In this document: in pieces, positions 47,027-56,953 of the stretch | Layout of the letters: every line of letters starts with the position of its first letter | Position numbering within the stretch: position 1 is the stretch's first letter | Assembly (NCBI RefSeq): GCF_009769165.1 | Contig: NZ_CP043476.1 | Span: 2,983,001 to 3,047,000 of the forward strand | Direction: 5' to 3' | DNA length: 64,000 nucleotides | DNA from: Xanthomonas hyacinthi | GTDB taxonomy: Bacteria > Pseudomonadota > Gammaproteobacteria > Xanthomonadales > Xanthomonadaceae | Position numbers and translations under genes: made by a program | Notes under the pieces: generated by a model | Databases searched by the model: none | What the model saw: the letters and a program-made list of their open reading frames with translations, nothing else | Told to the model about the DNA's origin: nothing

Positions 47027-47055
47027 GGAAGGCCGGTGCAAGGCCGGCCTTCCCG
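47027..47055. repeat. GC-rich hairpin after the hydrolase gene
   Basis: GGGAAGGCCGG and its complement form a strong stem separated by about six bases. It starts 14 bp after the hydrolase stop and has no T-run, so it may stabilise mRNA or terminate weakly. Confidence 0.55.
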
Positions 47056-47193
47056 GCGCCTTGCCGCTCCCGGGCGGCAGCAGAAATTACGCGGAATTTA
47101 CGCGGCCGGCGGCGTCGGCCGATAGCGACTTTACGGCCCCGCGCCGGAACATGACCAGGTCGGCGGAACGGTTCCGCCCTTGGACCTCAGCTC

Positions 47194-47922
47194 ATGTTCT
47201 CCCCGCTTTCCCGCAGCGCCCGCCGGCCCATGTCGCGCGGCGCGCTTGCGCTTTCCCTGCTGGCCGGCGCCGCCTGCGCGCACGCCGCCAGCGTCGGCGG
47301 CACGGCCACGCTGACCAGCGACTACGTCTGGCGCGGCAGCACCCAGAGCGACGGCGATCCGGCCGTCCAGGCCGGCCTGGCGCTGGCCGCCGACAATGGC
47401 GCGTACGCGTCGCTGTGGGCCTCGTCGATCAGGTTCGACAGCACCCCGCACGCCAGCACCGAAGTCGATGGCGTGCTCGGCTGGCGCGGCCAGTGGACCC
47501 CGGACTGGGCCTGGGACGCGAACCTGACCCGCTACCAATACCCCTCGGCCGCCGCGCTGAACTGGACCGAGCTGGGCGCCACCGTGACCTGGAAGCAGCG
47601 CGTGTGGGCGCAGCTGGGCTGGTCGGATGATGCGCTGGCCAGCGACAGCACCGGCACCTACGCGCAGCTCGGCGCGCGCTACCCGTTCAACGCGCGCTTC
47701 CGCGTCGAGGCGGCGGTGGGCCATTACTGGCTCGCCCGCAGCTACGCAGACAGCTACACGCATGGGCTGGTCAGCGCCGTGTTCACCCTGCCCAGCGTCC
47801 GCCAGGGCGGCCCGGGGCTGGAGCTGCGGCTGACCGCGCACGACACCGACCGCGCCGCCGAGCGGCTGTTCCCCGACATGGCCGGCGCGCGGGTCGAAGC
47901 CGCGCTGCAAGCAACATTCTGA
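47194..47922 (+). CDS. TorF-family putative porin
   Basis: A 242-residue outer-membrane beta-barrel candidate. Signal peptide about 1-32 (LALSLLAGAACAHAAS), then the family signature GGTATLTSDYVWRGSTQSDG at the start of the mature part. Alternating strands follow, and the protein ends with a C-terminal Phe (EAALQATF). Proteins of this family (TIGR02001) occur near transporter genes. Here it lies 17 bp before kdpF, so it could be expressed with the Kdp genes. The transported solute is unknown. Confidence 0.85.
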   Translation: MFSPLSRSARRPMSRGALALSLLAGAACAHAASVGGTATLTSDYVWRGSTQSDGDPAVQAGLALAADNGAYASLWASSIRFDSTPHASTEVDGVLGWRGQWTPDWAWDANLTRYQYPSAAALNWTELGATVTWKQRVWAQLGWSDDALASDSTGTYAQLGARYPFNARFRVEAAVGHYWLARSYADSYTHGLVSAVFTLPSVRQGGPGLELRLTAHDTDRAAERLFPDMAGARVEAALQATF

Positions 47923-47939
47923 TCCCGAGGAGAGATGAC

Positions 47940-48032
47940 ATGCCGACCTGGCTATCGCTGATCTGCGGCGTGGCGGTGATCGTCGCCGCCGGCTACCTGT
48001 TGTACGTGATTTTGCGTCCCGAAGATTTCTGA
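47940..48032 (+). CDS. kdpF: K+-transporting ATPase subunit KdpF
   Basis: A 30-residue single-helix peptide, MPTWLSLICGVAVIVAAGYL, ending LYVILRPEDF, the usual KdpF end (hydrophobic helix then RPE.F). It stabilises the KdpABC complex in the membrane. The RBS GAGGAG lies upstream, and it sits 16 bp before kdpA. Confidence 0.93.
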   Translation: MPTWLSLICGVAVIVAAGYLLYVILRPEDF

Positions 48033-48048
48033 GCCGAGTGCCACTTCC

Positions 48049-49890
48049 ATGATCGATACATTGCTTGTCTATGCGCTCGCGTTGCTGCTGGGTTGGCCGC
48101 TGGGTCTGTACCTGGCCAAGGTGATGCGCGGGGCGCCGATGCGCGGCGACGCGCTGTTCGGCTGGATCGAACGGCCGCTGTACCGCCTGCTCGGCACCGA
48201 CCCGGCACGCGGCATGAGCTGGCGCGGCTATGCCGGCGCGTTCCTGGCCAGCAACCTGGTGCTGGGCGTGCTGGTGTTCGCCCTGTTCGTGACCCAGGCA
48301 TGGTTGCCGCTGAATCCCGATGCGGTGCCGAACATGCGCTGGGACGTGGCCCTGCACACCATGGTCTCCTTCCTCACCAACACCGACCAGCAGCATTACT
48401 CCGGCCAGGCGCAGCTGTCGTATCTGTCGCAGGCGGTGGGCGTGGTCGGATTGCAGTTCGTCACCCCGATGATGGGCCTGGCGCTGGTGGTGGCGACGCT
48501 GCGCGCGTTGTTCGGTGGGCGACCGGTCGCACGCTCGGCCGATGCCCTATCGGCATCGGCATCGGCCGCGACCGGGAGCGCCCGGCCATGGATGGCCGGG
48601 CCGGAGGATCCGGAGCCGACGCCGTCGCGCCATGGACGGCAGCATGCGACTGCGGTCGCGGCGCTGCAGCACACCACGCTCAGTGTCGACGAAGCCGACG
48701 TCGGCAACTACTGGGCCGACGTGATCCGGCCGACGCTGCGCTTCCTGCTGCCGCTGTGCCTGTTGTGGACCGTGCTGCTGACCCAGCAGGGCGTGCCGTC
48801 CACGCTGGCCGCCGGCCCCACCGCGGCGCCGCTGGATGCCAGCGCCGGCATGGCCGCGCAGAAGATCCCGCTCGGCCCGGTCGCGGCGATGGTGGCGATC
48901 AAGCAGCTCGGCACCAACGGCGGCGGCTGGTATGGCCCCAACAGCGCGATGGCGCTGGAAAACCCGACCCCGTTCTCCAATCTGCTGGAGATGCTGGCGA
49001 TCGTGCTGATCCCGGTGGCGATCGCGTTCATGGTCGGCCCGTTCACCGGCCGCCGCAAATTCACCGTGCTGGTGTTCGGCAGCATGCTGGCGATGTCGCT
49101 GGCCTCCACCGCGGTGTCGGTGTGGTCCGAAGGCCATTCGGCCAGCACCGCGAGCGCGGCACTGATGGAAGGCAAGGAAGTGCGCTTCGGCACCGATGCG
49201 TCGGCGGCATGGTCGTCGCTGACCACGCAGACCTCCAACGGCTCGGTCAATGCGATGCACGATTCGCTGGCGCCGCTGACCGGCGGCGTGGCCATGGTCA
49301 ACATGCTGGTCAACGCGATCTGGGGCGGCATCGGCTGCGGCCTGCAGCAGTTCCTGGTGTACCTGCTGCTCAGCGTGTTCCTGGCCGGGCTGATGACCGG
49401 ACGCACGCCGGAGCTGTTCGGGCGCAAGATCGAGGCCGGCGAAGTGCGCCTGCTGGCCTTGCTGATCCTGTTGCAGCCGCTGGTGCTGCTCGGCTTCACC
49501 GCGTTGACCCTGGCCATGCCGGCGGCGGTCACCGCCACCTCCAATCCCGGCTTCCACGGCATCAGCCAGGTGTTCTACGAGTACACCTCGGCGTTCGCCA
49601 ACAACGGTTCGGGTTTCGAAGGCCTCGGCGACGGCATCCCCTGGTGGAACCTGACCTGCACGCTGGTGCTGATCCTGGGCCGCTATCCGGCGCTGATCGT
49701 GCCGCTGATCGTGGCCGCGCAGATGGCGCGCAAGCGCGTGGCGCCGGAAACCGGCGGCAGCCTGCAGGTGGAAACGCCGACCTTCGCGCTGACCCTGATC
49801 GCGGTCATCGCGGTCCTGACCGTTCTGCAATTCACGCCGGCACTGGTGTTGGGCCCGATCGCCGATCACCTGACGCTTGCCGCGCACTGA
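48049..49890 (+). CDS. kdpA: K+-transporting ATPase subunit KdpA, with an in-frame insertion
   Basis: The channel-like K+-binding subunit of the KdpFABC pump. Selectivity-filter regions are visible: [11 protein letters not shown] (about 111-121), [13 protein letters not shown], and [15 protein letters not shown]. At 613 residues it is longer than E. coli KdpA (557). The excess is a low-complexity, non-family stretch at about residues 157-212, in the cytoplasmic loop before [12 protein letters not shown], encoded by the palindromic segment around 48520-48680. Frame is kept, so the pump may still work. The ATG at 48049 is 16 bp after kdpF. Confidence 0.94.
   Translation: MIDTLLVYALALLLGWPLGLYLAKVMRGAPMRGDALFGWIERPLYRLLGTDPARGMSWRGYAGAFLASNLVLGVLVFALFVTQAWLPLNPDAVPNMRWDVALHTMVSFLTNTDQQHYSGQAQLSYLSQAVGVVGLQFVTPMMGLALVVATLRALFGGRPVARSADALSASASAATGSARPWMAGPEDPEPTPSRHGRQHATAVAALQHTTLSVDEADVGNYWADVIRPTLRFLLPLCLLWTVLLTQQGVPSTLAAGPTAAPLDASAGMAAQKIPLGPVAAMVAIKQLGTNGGGWYGPNSAMALENPTPFSNLLEMLAIVLIPVAIAFMVGPFTGRRKFTVLVFGSMLAMSLASTAVSVWSEGHSASTASAALMEGKEVRFGTDASAAWSSLTTQTSNGSVNAMHDSLAPLTGGVAMVNMLVNAIWGGIGCGLQQFLVYLLLSVFLAGLMTGRTPELFGRKIEAGEVRLLALLILLQPLVLLGFTALTLAMPAAVTATSNPGFHGISQVFYEYTSAFANNGSGFEGLGDGIPWWNLTCTLVLILGRYPALIVPLIVAAQMARKRVAPETGGSLQVETPTFALTLIAVIAVLTVLQFTPALVLGPIADHLTLAAH
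48530..48660. repeat. Palindromic element inserted in frame in kdpA
   Basis: The core is a perfect inverted repeat: GCCCGGCCAT (48580-48589), 2-bp loop, ATGGCCGGGC (48592-48601). Next to it are GCCGATGCC/GGCATCGGC arms (about 48539-48560) and TGCGACTGCGGTCGC (about 48645-48659). The DNA matches no conserved part of kdpA and adds about 55 codons without a stop. Confidence 0.7.
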
Positions 49891-49900
49891 GACCACGACC

Positions 49901-51961
49901 ATGAGCACCCCGCTTCCGCAAGCTTCTTCCTCCGTCCACAAGCCCGGTCTGCTCGACGGCCCCGCGTTGCGTGCGGCGCTGCGCGCCAGCGTGCTGAAAC
50001 TTTCGCCACGCCATCTGCTCGGCAGTCCGGTGATGGCGGTGGTGTTCGCCGGCACCTTGCTGTCGGCCCTGATCACCGTGGCCGGGCAGGGCGCGCCCGC
50101 GTTCGGCTGGGCGGTGACCGCGATCCTGCTGATCACCGTGCTGTTCGGCAATTTCGCCGAAGCGGTGGCCGAGGCGCGTGGCCGCGGCCAGGCCGCCTCG
50201 CTGCGGCGCGCACGCAAGGACCTGGTGGCGCGCCGGGTGAGCAGCGCGCAACTGGAGGGCGAAACCAGCCTTCCCGCCGCCGAGCTGAAGCCCGGCGATC
50301 TGGTGGTGATCTCCGCCGGCGAACTGATCCCGGCCGACGGCGAGATCGTGCACGGCGTTGCCACCATCAACGAAGCCGCGGTCACCGGCGAATCGGCGCC
50401 GGTGCTGCGCGAGGCCGGCACCGACCGTTCCGGCGTGATCGGCGGCACCAAGGTGCTGTCCGACGAGATCGTGGTGAAGGTCACCGCCGAGCCCGGCCAC
50501 AGCTTCCTGGATCGCATGATCGCGCTGGTCGAAGGCGCCAACCGGCAGAAGACCCCGAACGAGATCGCGCTGACCATGCTGCTGGCGGCGATGACCCTGA
50601 CCTTCCTGATCGTGGTCGCGACCTTGCCGGTCATCGCCGGCTTCGTCGGCGTGCGCATCGATCCGCTGCTGCTGATCGCGCTGCTGGTATGCCTGATTCC
50701 GACCACCATCGGCGGGCTGCTGCCGGCGATCGGCATCGCCGGCATGAACCGCGCGCTGTCGGCGAACGTGCTGGCCAAGTCGGGCAAGGCGGTGGAAGTG
50801 GCCGGCGACGTCGATGTGCTGCTGCTGGACAAGACCGGCACCATCACCTACGGCGACCGCCAGGCCACCGCGTTCCATGCGCTCAGCGGCGTCGATGCGG
50901 TGCAACTGCGCGAGGCGGCGATGCTGTCCTCGCTGGCCGACCCGACCCCGGAAGGCAAGTCGATCGTGCGCCTGGCGCGCGAGCAGGGCATGCCGCCGGC
51001 CGATCCGGACGGCGCCAGCTTCGTCGCCTTCACCGCGCAGACGCGCATGTCCGGCGTGGATCTGCTCGCGCAGGGGCAGCACCCGCCACGTTCGATCCGC
51101 AAGGGCGCGGCCGATGCGGTGATCCGCCACGTCACCGCGCTGGGCGGGCTGGTGCCGGCGGAACTGAAGGGCCGCGTGGAGCAGGTCGCGCGCAGCGGCG
51201 CCACGCCGCTGGTGGTGGCCGAGGGCCGCCACGTGCTCGGCGTGGTGGAGCTGTCGGACGTGGTCAAGCACGGCGTGCGCGAGAAATTCGCGCGGCTGCG
51301 CGCGATGGGCGTCAAGACGGTGATGATCACCGGCGACAACCCGCTCACCGCCGCGGCGATCGCCGCCGAGGCCGGCGTGGACGACTACATCGCCGAGGCC
51401 ACGCCGGAAGACAAGCTCGCCCGGATCCGCGCCGAGCAGGCCGGCGGGCGGCTGGTGGCGATGGTCGGCGACGGCACCAACGATGCGCCGGCACTCGCGC
51501 AGGCCGATGTCGGCCTGGCGATGAACTCGGGTACGCAGGCGGCCAAGGAAGCCGGCAACATGGTCGACCTGGATTCGGATCCGGCCAAGCTGCTGGCGGT
51601 GGTGGAAGTGGGCAAGCAGCAGCTGATCACCCGCGGCGCGCTGACCACGTTCTCGCTGGCCAACGACGTGTCCAAGTATTTCGCGATCCTGCCGGCGCTG
51701 TTCGCCGCCTCGATCCCGCAGATGGCGGCGCTGAACGTGATGCGCCTGTCCAGCCCCGCGCATGCGGTGCTGGCCGCGTTGATCTTCAACGCGCTGGTGA
51801 TTCCCGCACTGATCCCGCTGGCGCTGCGCGGGGTGCGCTTCACTCCGGCCACGGCGACCTCGCTGCTGCGCCGGAACATGCTGATCTACGGCGTCGGCGG
51901 CGTGCTGCTGCCGTTCGTCGGGATCAAGGCGATCGACCTGCTGCTGGTGGCGCTGGGCTGA
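49901..51961 (+). CDS. kdpB: K+-transporting ATPase ATP-binding subunit KdpB
   Basis: A 686-residue P-type ATPase subunit. The phosphorylation motif [11 protein letters not shown], the TGES loop ([15 protein letters not shown]), KGAADAV in the nucleotide-binding domain and [10 protein letters not shown] in the P-domain are all present. It drives K+ uptake at low external K+. The ATG at 49901 follows the kdpA stop by 10 bp. Confidence 0.97.
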   Translation: MSTPLPQASSSVHKPGLLDGPALRAALRASVLKLSPRHLLGSPVMAVVFAGTLLSALITVAGQGAPAFGWAVTAILLITVLFGNFAEAVAEARGRGQAASLRRARKDLVARRVSSAQLEGETSLPAAELKPGDLVVISAGELIPADGEIVHGVATINEAAVTGESAPVLREAGTDRSGVIGGTKVLSDEIVVKVTAEPGHSFLDRMIALVEGANRQKTPNEIALTMLLAAMTLTFLIVVATLPVIAGFVGVRIDPLLLIALLVCLIPTTIGGLLPAIGIAGMNRALSANVLAKSGKAVEVAGDVDVLLLDKTGTITYGDRQATAFHALSGVDAVQLREAAMLSSLADPTPEGKSIVRLAREQGMPPADPDGASFVAFTAQTRMSGVDLLAQGQHPPRSIRKGAADAVIRHVTALGGLVPAELKGRVEQVARSGATPLVVAEGRHVLGVVELSDVVKHGVREKFARLRAMGVKTVMITGDNPLTAAAIAAEAGVDDYIAEATPEDKLARIRAEQAGGRLVAMVGDGTNDAPALAQADVGLAMNSGTQAAKEAGNMVDLDSDPAKLLAVVEVGKQQLITRGALTTFSLANDVSKYFAILPALFAASIPQMAALNVMRLSSPAHAVLAALIFNALVIPALIPLALRGVRFTPATATSLLRRNMLIYGVGGVLLPFVGIKAIDLLLVALG

Positions 51962-52002
51962 GCCCGGCGCCGATCTTCCGCTTCCTTTCCGGACCTCCCG
52001 CG

Positions 52003-52644
52003 ATGAACGTTTCCCCGGTTTCCTCTTCCTGTCGCGAACCGCTGCGCTGGCGTGCGGCGCTGCTGCTGCCGCTGCTGGTGCTCGGCGCCGCCTTGCTGTA
52101 CTCGCTGCTCGCCACCGTGGTCGCCGGCGCGCTGTTCCCGGTGCAGGCCAACGGCAGCCTGCTGCAACGCGATGGCCGCGTGCTCGGCTCGGCGCTGGTC
52201 GCGCAGCCGTTCGCCGCGCCCGGCTATTTCCAGCCGCGCCCGTCGGCGGCCAAGTTCGACCCGATGGCCGCGGCCGGCAGCAACCAGGCGCGCAGCAATC
52301 CCGAGCTGCAAAAGCGCATCGCCGACGCGCGCGCCAGCGTGGCCGCGCGCGACGGCGTGGCCGCGGCGCAGGTGGCGGAGGACCTGCTGACCCAGTCCGG
52401 CAGCGGCCTGGACCCGGACATCAGCGTGGCCGCGGCGCAACAGCAGGTGGTGCGCGTGGCCAAGGCGCGCGAACTGCCGGTGGCGACCGTGACCGCGCTG
52501 CTCGCCGCACAGGTGCAGCCACGCCAGTTCGGCGTACTCGGCCAGCCGCGGGTGAATGTGTTGGCGCTGAACCTGGCGTTGGATGCCGAGGAAGCCGGGA
52601 ATGGGGAAAAGAGAATCGGGAATGGGGAGGAGCAAAAGCGCTAA
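52003..52644 (+). CDS. kdpC: K+-transporting ATPase subunit KdpC
   Basis: A 213-residue KdpC, with one N-terminal membrane helix (about 17-42) and a soluble domain carrying GSALVAQPFAAPGYFQPRPS, SGSGLDPDISVAAAQQQVVR and a C-terminal LGQPRVNVLALNLAL where the family normally ends. The last 17 or so residues (AGNGEKRIGNGEEQKR) are encoded by a GGGAATG/GGGAATC array, so the repeat has moved the stop codon downstream. Confidence 0.95.
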   Translation: MNVSPVSSSCREPLRWRAALLLPLLVLGAALLYSLLATVVAGALFPVQANGSLLQRDGRVLGSALVAQPFAAPGYFQPRPSAAKFDPMAAAGSNQARSNPELQKRIADARASVAARDGVAAAQVAEDLLTQSGSGLDPDISVAAAQQQVVRVAKARELPVATVTALLAAQVQPRQFGVLGQPRVNVLALNLALDAEEAGNGEKRIGNGEEQKR

Positions 52645-52709
52645 AGCCTGTGGCCCGACCATGTAGGCTTTGCGATTCCCCATTCCCCATTCCCCATTCC
52701 CCATTCCCA
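52597..52709. repeat. Inverted heptamer arrays spanning the kdpC stop and kdpC-kdpD gap
   Basis: The left arm (52597-52627) has GGGAATG/GGGAATC units inside kdpC. The right arm (52672-52709) has ATTCCCC units ending 9 bp before the kdpD ATG. Between them AAAGCCT (52643-52649) pairs with AGGCTTT (52665-52671). Together they could fold into a long hairpin around the kdpD ribosome binding region. Confidence 0.8.
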
Positions 52710-52717
52710 GCCCTCAA

Positions 52718-55408
52718 ATGCCCGATCCCCGCACCCAACAGGCCGACGCCCTGATCGGCGCACTCCAGCGCGAACGCGGCGGGCGCCTGACCGTGTTCCT
52801 GGGCGCGGCGCCCGGGGTCGGCAAGACCTACGCGATGCTGTCGCGCGCGCGCCAGCTGCAGCAGCAGGGCAGCGAGGTGGTGGTCGGCGTGGTCGAGACC
52901 CACGGCCGCGCCGAGACCGCGGCGTTGCTGGACGGGCTGACCATGCAGCCGCGGCGGCGCGTGGAGTACCGCGGCCGCACGCTCGAGGAAATGGACCTGG
53001 ACGCGCTGCTGGCGCGGCGCCCGCCGCTGGTGCTGGTCGATGAGCTCGCCCACCGCAACGCGCCCGGCAGCCGCCACGAGCGGCGCTGGCAGGACGTGCA
53101 GGAACTGCTCGACGCCGGCATCGACGTCTACAGCACGGTCAACATCCAGCACCTGGAAAGCCTCAACGACGTGGTCCATCGCATCACCGGCATCCGCGTC
53201 GGCGAGACCGTGCCCGATGCGATCTTCGACCGCCTGCGCGACATCGTGCTGGTCGACCTGCCGCCGCGCGAGCTGATCGAACGCCTGCAGCAGGGAAAGG
53301 TGTATCTGCCCGAGCAGGCGGGGCAGGCGCTGCAGGCGTTCTTCTCGCCGTCGAACCTGGCGGCGCTGCGCGAACTGGCGATGCAGACCGCGGCCGACCG
53401 CGTCGACAACGACCTGCGCGACGTGCAGGCCGCGCAGGGCCGCACCGGCGTGGCGCTGCGGCGGCGGGTGCTGGTGGCGATCGACGGGCGCGGCCAGTCC
53501 GACTACCTGGTGCGGGTGGCGCGGCGCCTGGCCGAGCGCCGCGGCGCGCCGTGGAGCGTGGTCACCGTGCAGACCCAGGCGCAGCCGGAGGAAGCCTGGC
53601 AGCTGGAGGTCGATCGCGCCTTCGCGCTGGCGCGGCGGCTCGGCGGCGACGCCGCGCTGCTGCACGGCGCCAGCGTGGCCGATGCGCTGCTCGATCATGC
53701 CGCGCACAACGGCGTGTCCACGCTGCTGCTCGGCCGCACCCGCGAGCGGCCGCTGGCGCGGATGATCAACCGCACCCTGACCCAGCAACTGCTGCAGCGC
53801 GGCGCGCACTACGAACTGGTCATCATCAGCTCGCCGGAGGCGCGCGCACGCGCGCGGCGGCGCTGGCGCAGCCCCGGGCACTGGCTGTCGCGCGACGACC
53901 TGGTGTTCGCCACGGTGGCCTCGCTGCTGGCGGTGGCGGTGGGCTGGATCGCCGAGCGCTGGGTCGGCATCGACGACCTGTCGATGGTGTTCATCGTCGC
54001 GGTGGTGATGGTCGCGGCGAAGACGCGCATGGCCGCGGCGGTGCTGTCGGCGCTGCTGAGCTTCTTCGCCTACAACTTCTTCTTCATCGAACCGCGCTAC
54101 ACGCTGCACATCGGCGCGCGCCAGGGCGTGGTCACGGTATTGCTGTTCCTGGTCGCCGCGCTGGTCGCCGGACGCCTGGCGTCGCGGCTGCGCACGCAGG
54201 TGCTGGCGCTGCGCGCGGCCAACGCGCAGACCACCGCGCTGCAGCGGCTGGGCCGCGAACTGACCAGCGCCGCCGACCTCGGCCAGGTGCTGGAGGCCGG
54301 GCGCCGCGCGCTGGCCGCCACGCTCGAGGCCGAGGCCTGGGTGCGGCTGCAAACGCTGGAGGCGGCGCACGCCGCAGCGCAGGACGGCACGCACGACTAC
54401 GCGCCATCGATGGCGGCGGTGGACCGCAGCGCCGCCGACTGGGCGCAGCGCCACGGCCAGGCCACTGGCCGCTTCACCGACACCCTGGCCGGCGCCAGTT
54501 GGTGGTTCCTGCCGGTGCGCCACGAACGCGGCGCGATCGGCGTGGTCGGGCTGAAATTCGCTGCCGGCGTGCAGCGCCCCGGGCTGGAGCAGCAGCGCCT
54601 GGCCGAGGCCATGGTCGAGGACATCGGCCAGGCCGCGCTGCGCACGCGCCTGGTCGCCGACCTGGAAAGCGCGCGGGTCAGCGGCGAGACCGAACGCCTG
54701 CGCTCGGCGCTGCTGTCGTCGGTCTCGCACGACCTGCGTTCGCCGCTGGCGGCGATGATCGGCGCGGCCAGCAGCCTGGCCAGCTACGGCCAGGCGATGG
54801 ACGCCGAGGACCGCCGCAGCCTGCTGGAGACGATCCAGCTGGAAGGCGAGCGCCTGGACCGCTACATCCAGAACCTGCTCGACATGACCCGGCTCGGCCA
54901 CACCGGGCTGACCTTGAACCGCGACTGGATCGACGTGGACGAACTGATCGGTTCGGCCGCGCGGCGGCTGCAGCGCTACCAGCCGCAGGTGCGTCTGGAC
55001 ATCGCCCTGGCGGCCGGGCTGCCGACGCTGTGGGTGCACCCGGCGCTGGTCGAGCAGGCGATCTTCAACGTGCTGGAGAACGCGGCGAAATTTTCGCCGG
55101 AGGGCGAGGCGATCCGGGTCGCCGCGGCGATGGTCGACGGACGCCTGCGCATCGACATCGGCGACCGCGGCCCGGGTATTCCGGAGGACGAACGCGCGCG
55201 CATCTTCGACATGTTCTACAGCGTCGAGCGCGGCGACCGCGGCCGCCACGGCACCGGCCTGGGCCTGACCATCTGCCAGGGCATGATCGGCGCGCACGGC
55301 GGCAGCGTCGAGGCGCTGCCCGGCGCCGATGGCCGCGGCACCACGATCCGCATTACCCTGCCGTTGATCGAACCCGCCGCCCCGCCGCCCCGCCCCGATG
55401 CCGACTGA
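52718..55408 (+). CDS. kdpD: Osmosensitive K+ sensor histidine kinase KdpD
   Basis: An 896-residue sensor kinase. The KdpD N-terminal domain (about 20-230) has Walker A GAAPGVGKTYAML and VLVDELAHRNAPGSRHERRW. A universal-stress-type domain (about 250-370), four membrane helices (about 395-500) and a GAF-like region (about 520-650) follow. The kinase core has SSVSHDLRSPLAAMIGAASS (phospho-His), FNVLENAAKFSPEG and GLGLTICQGM. It reads K+/turgor and phosphorylates KdpE. It overlaps kdpE by 11 bp. The start ATG 52718 is just beyond a repeat arm. Confidence 0.96.
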   Translation: MPDPRTQQADALIGALQRERGGRLTVFLGAAPGVGKTYAMLSRARQLQQQGSEVVVGVVETHGRAETAALLDGLTMQPRRRVEYRGRTLEEMDLDALLARRPPLVLVDELAHRNAPGSRHERRWQDVQELLDAGIDVYSTVNIQHLESLNDVVHRITGIRVGETVPDAIFDRLRDIVLVDLPPRELIERLQQGKVYLPEQAGQALQAFFSPSNLAALRELAMQTAADRVDNDLRDVQAAQGRTGVALRRRVLVAIDGRGQSDYLVRVARRLAERRGAPWSVVTVQTQAQPEEAWQLEVDRAFALARRLGGDAALLHGASVADALLDHAAHNGVSTLLLGRTRERPLARMINRTLTQQLLQRGAHYELVIISSPEARARARRRWRSPGHWLSRDDLVFATVASLLAVAVGWIAERWVGIDDLSMVFIVAVVMVAAKTRMAAAVLSALLSFFAYNFFFIEPRYTLHIGARQGVVTVLLFLVAALVAGRLASRLRTQVLALRAANAQTTALQRLGRELTSAADLGQVLEAGRRALAATLEAEAWVRLQTLEAAHAAAQDGTHDYAPSMAAVDRSAADWAQRHGQATGRFTDTLAGASWWFLPVRHERGAIGVVGLKFAAGVQRPGLEQQRLAEAMVEDIGQAALRTRLVADLESARVSGETERLRSALLSSVSHDLRSPLAAMIGAASSLASYGQAMDAEDRRSLLETIQLEGERLDRYIQNLLDMTRLGHTGLTLNRDWIDVDELIGSAARRLQRYQPQVRLDIALAAGLPTLWVHPALVEQAIFNVLENAAKFSPEGEAIRVAAAMVDGRLRIDIGDRGPGIPEDERARIFDMFYSVERGDRGRHGTGLGLTICQGMIGAHGGSVEALPGADGRGTTIRITLPLIEPAAPPPRPDAD

Positions 55409-56126
55409 GTCCCACGCCGATCCGATTCCGCCGCCGCGCGTGCTGGTCATCGACGACGAGCCGCAGATCCGGCGTTTCCTGGACATCAGCCTGCGCGCGC
55501 AGGGCTACCGCGTGCTGCAGGCCGCCACCGGCGGCGACGGCCTGGCGCAGCTGGCCGCGCACGGCGCCGAACTGGTGGTGCTGGACGTGGGCCTGCCCGA
55601 CCAGGACGGGCACAGCGTGCTGCGCGAACTGCGGCAATGGTCCGCGGTGCCGGTGATCATGCTCACCGTGCGCGCCGGCGAGGCGGAGAAGGTGCAGGCG
55701 CTGGACGCCGGCGCCAACGACTACGTGACCAAGCCGTTCGGCGTACAGGAACTGATGGCGCGCATCCGCGTGCTGCTGCGCATGCAACCGGCCGCCGGCG
55801 AGGCCGAGCCGGTGTTCGACGACGGCCACCTGCACATCCACCTCGGCCTGCGCGAAGTGCGCCTGGACGGCGAGCCGCTGCCGCTGAGCCGCAAGGAATA
55901 CGCGCTGCTGGCGCTGCTGCTGCGCCACAGCGGACGCGTGCTCACCCAGCCGCAACTGCTGCGCGAAGTGTGGGGGCCGACCCATCAGGAAGACACCCAC
56001 TACCTGCGCATCCTGGTCGGCAAACTGCGGCAGAAACTCGGCGACAGCGCGGTGGCGCCGCGCTACATCGCCACCGAACCGGGCGTGGGGTTGCGCTTTA
56101 TCGGCGTGAGCGAACGCAGCGCCTGA
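55398..56126 (+). CDS. kdpE: Response regulator KdpE
   Basis: A 242-residue OmpR-type regulator. The receiver domain (about 13-125) has VLVIDDEPQIRRFLD, the phospho-acceptor Asp in VVLDVGLPDQDG, T in MLTVRAGEAEK and K in VTKPFG. The winged helix (about 140-240) has LPLSRKEYALLALLLRHSGR, REVWGPTHQEDTHYLRILVG and YIATEPGVGLRF. It activates kdpFABC when K+ is low. It ends the Kdp operon, just before a REP-like repeat. Confidence 0.97.
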   Translation: MPTESHADPIPPPRVLVIDDEPQIRRFLDISLRAQGYRVLQAATGGDGLAQLAAHGAELVVLDVGLPDQDGHSVLRELRQWSAVPVIMLTVRAGEAEKVQALDAGANDYVTKPFGVQELMARIRVLLRMQPAAGEAEPVFDDGHLHIHLGLREVRLDGEPLPLSRKEYALLALLLRHSGRVLTQPQLLREVWGPTHQEDTHYLRILVGKLRQKLGDSAVAPRYIATEPGVGLRFIGVSERSA

Positions 56127-56147
56127 CGCGCTCCTGCAAGGTGGTTG

Positions 56148-56242
56148 GTGCACTGTAGGAGGGCTTCAGCCCCGACAGGTTCCAAAGCAGGTCAGCCTTG
56201 CCTGCTTCGTTCGCCACGGCTGAAGCCGCTCTTGCTTGCTTG
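56148..56242. repeat. REP-like palindromic element with edge GGTGCACTGTAGGAG
   Basis: The edge GGTGCACTGTAGGAGGGCTT leads into GGGCTTCAGCCCCGACAG. The far arm is CACGGCTGAAGCCGCTC. The copy at 58046-58137 shares both parts, and a lone edge is at about 45188. Confidence 0.75.
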
Positions 56243-56298
56243 CACAGGCAGAAACATTTCAATAAATTCAGCCGCATCGTAGGACGCAGGCCGTGCAT

Positions 56299-56913
56299 AT
56301 GGGCAATTGGGCCATGAGATGCTGGACGCCAATCTCGCCAATCTCGCCAATCTCGCCAATCTCGCCAGGCCAACGGCATCGTGGTTGGTTGTTGGGCGTC
56401 GCGATTGCTTGCATGCTCCCGGCCGCCTGTGCGCAGGTCCATCGAGACGCTGCTTCCAGTGCGGCGACGTCCGCGGTACCTAGCGTAGCCAGCAGAGGAA
56501 ATATGATGGAACGCATCAAGCAAAGCGTGGATCGCCTGGCTGGTACCGGGTTCGACGATATTGCAGCGGTCAACGCACAGTTGCATGCGCAGTTGGGTCC
56601 AGCGCAGCCGAGGGATGGTTTCGACGTTCGCGTGAGCGACAGCGGTGTACTGGGCGGGATCCTGGTCAGCGACATTGAGTTGCGCAGCGCCACGGACGAT
56701 GCGTCGCACGCCACCTTGCTGCTGCGATTTCCTTCGCCAGGGGTGCCGATCGAGGAGGTGCCATGGCCGAACGCGGTGTTGTATCCGCCGCGGCCCGATG
56801 CCGCCGATTCGGCAGCCTACTGGTCCGTGGACGTGGCGAACGACACGCAAGTGATCCTGGGTCTTTCCCCGGATCAGACGCGTCTGACTCAGATGACGAT
56901 CCGCAAGAACTGA
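56299..56913 (+). CDS. Lipoprotein of unknown function, candidate immunity protein
   Basis: About 204 residues from the ATG at 56299; a GTG at 56293 and an ATG at 56314 are also in frame. A hydrophobic helix (WLLGVAIACMLPAACA) ends in the lipobox LPAAC, so the mature protein should be a periplasmic lipoprotein of about 160 residues. It contains DDIAAVNAQLHAQLGPAQPR and IEEVPWPNAVLYPPRPDAAD. No known domain is recognised. It lies 40 bp before a predicted metallopeptidase effector, as lipoprotein immunity genes lie before effector genes of the Xanthomonas killing system. That role is inferred. Confidence 0.6.
   Translation: MGNWAMRCWTPISPISPISPISPGQRHRGWLLGVAIACMLPAACAQVHRDAASSAATSAVPSVASRGNMMERIKQSVDRLAGTGFDDIAAVNAQLHAQLGPAQPRDGFDVRVSDSGVLGGILVSDIELRSATDDASHATLLLRFPSPGVPIEEVPWPNAVLYPPRPDAADSAAYWSVDVANDTQVILGLSPDQTRLTQMTIRKN
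56331..56366 (+). repeat. Four tandem copies of AATCTCGCC in the lipoprotein gene
   Basis: Four perfect 9-bp units encode repeated Ile-Ser-Pro just before the signal helix. Unit gain or loss keeps the frame. Confidence 0.9.
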
Positions 56914-56953
56914 CCGCCGCATCGCCGTTGTACAGGCAAAGGAGCTGCGTTAA

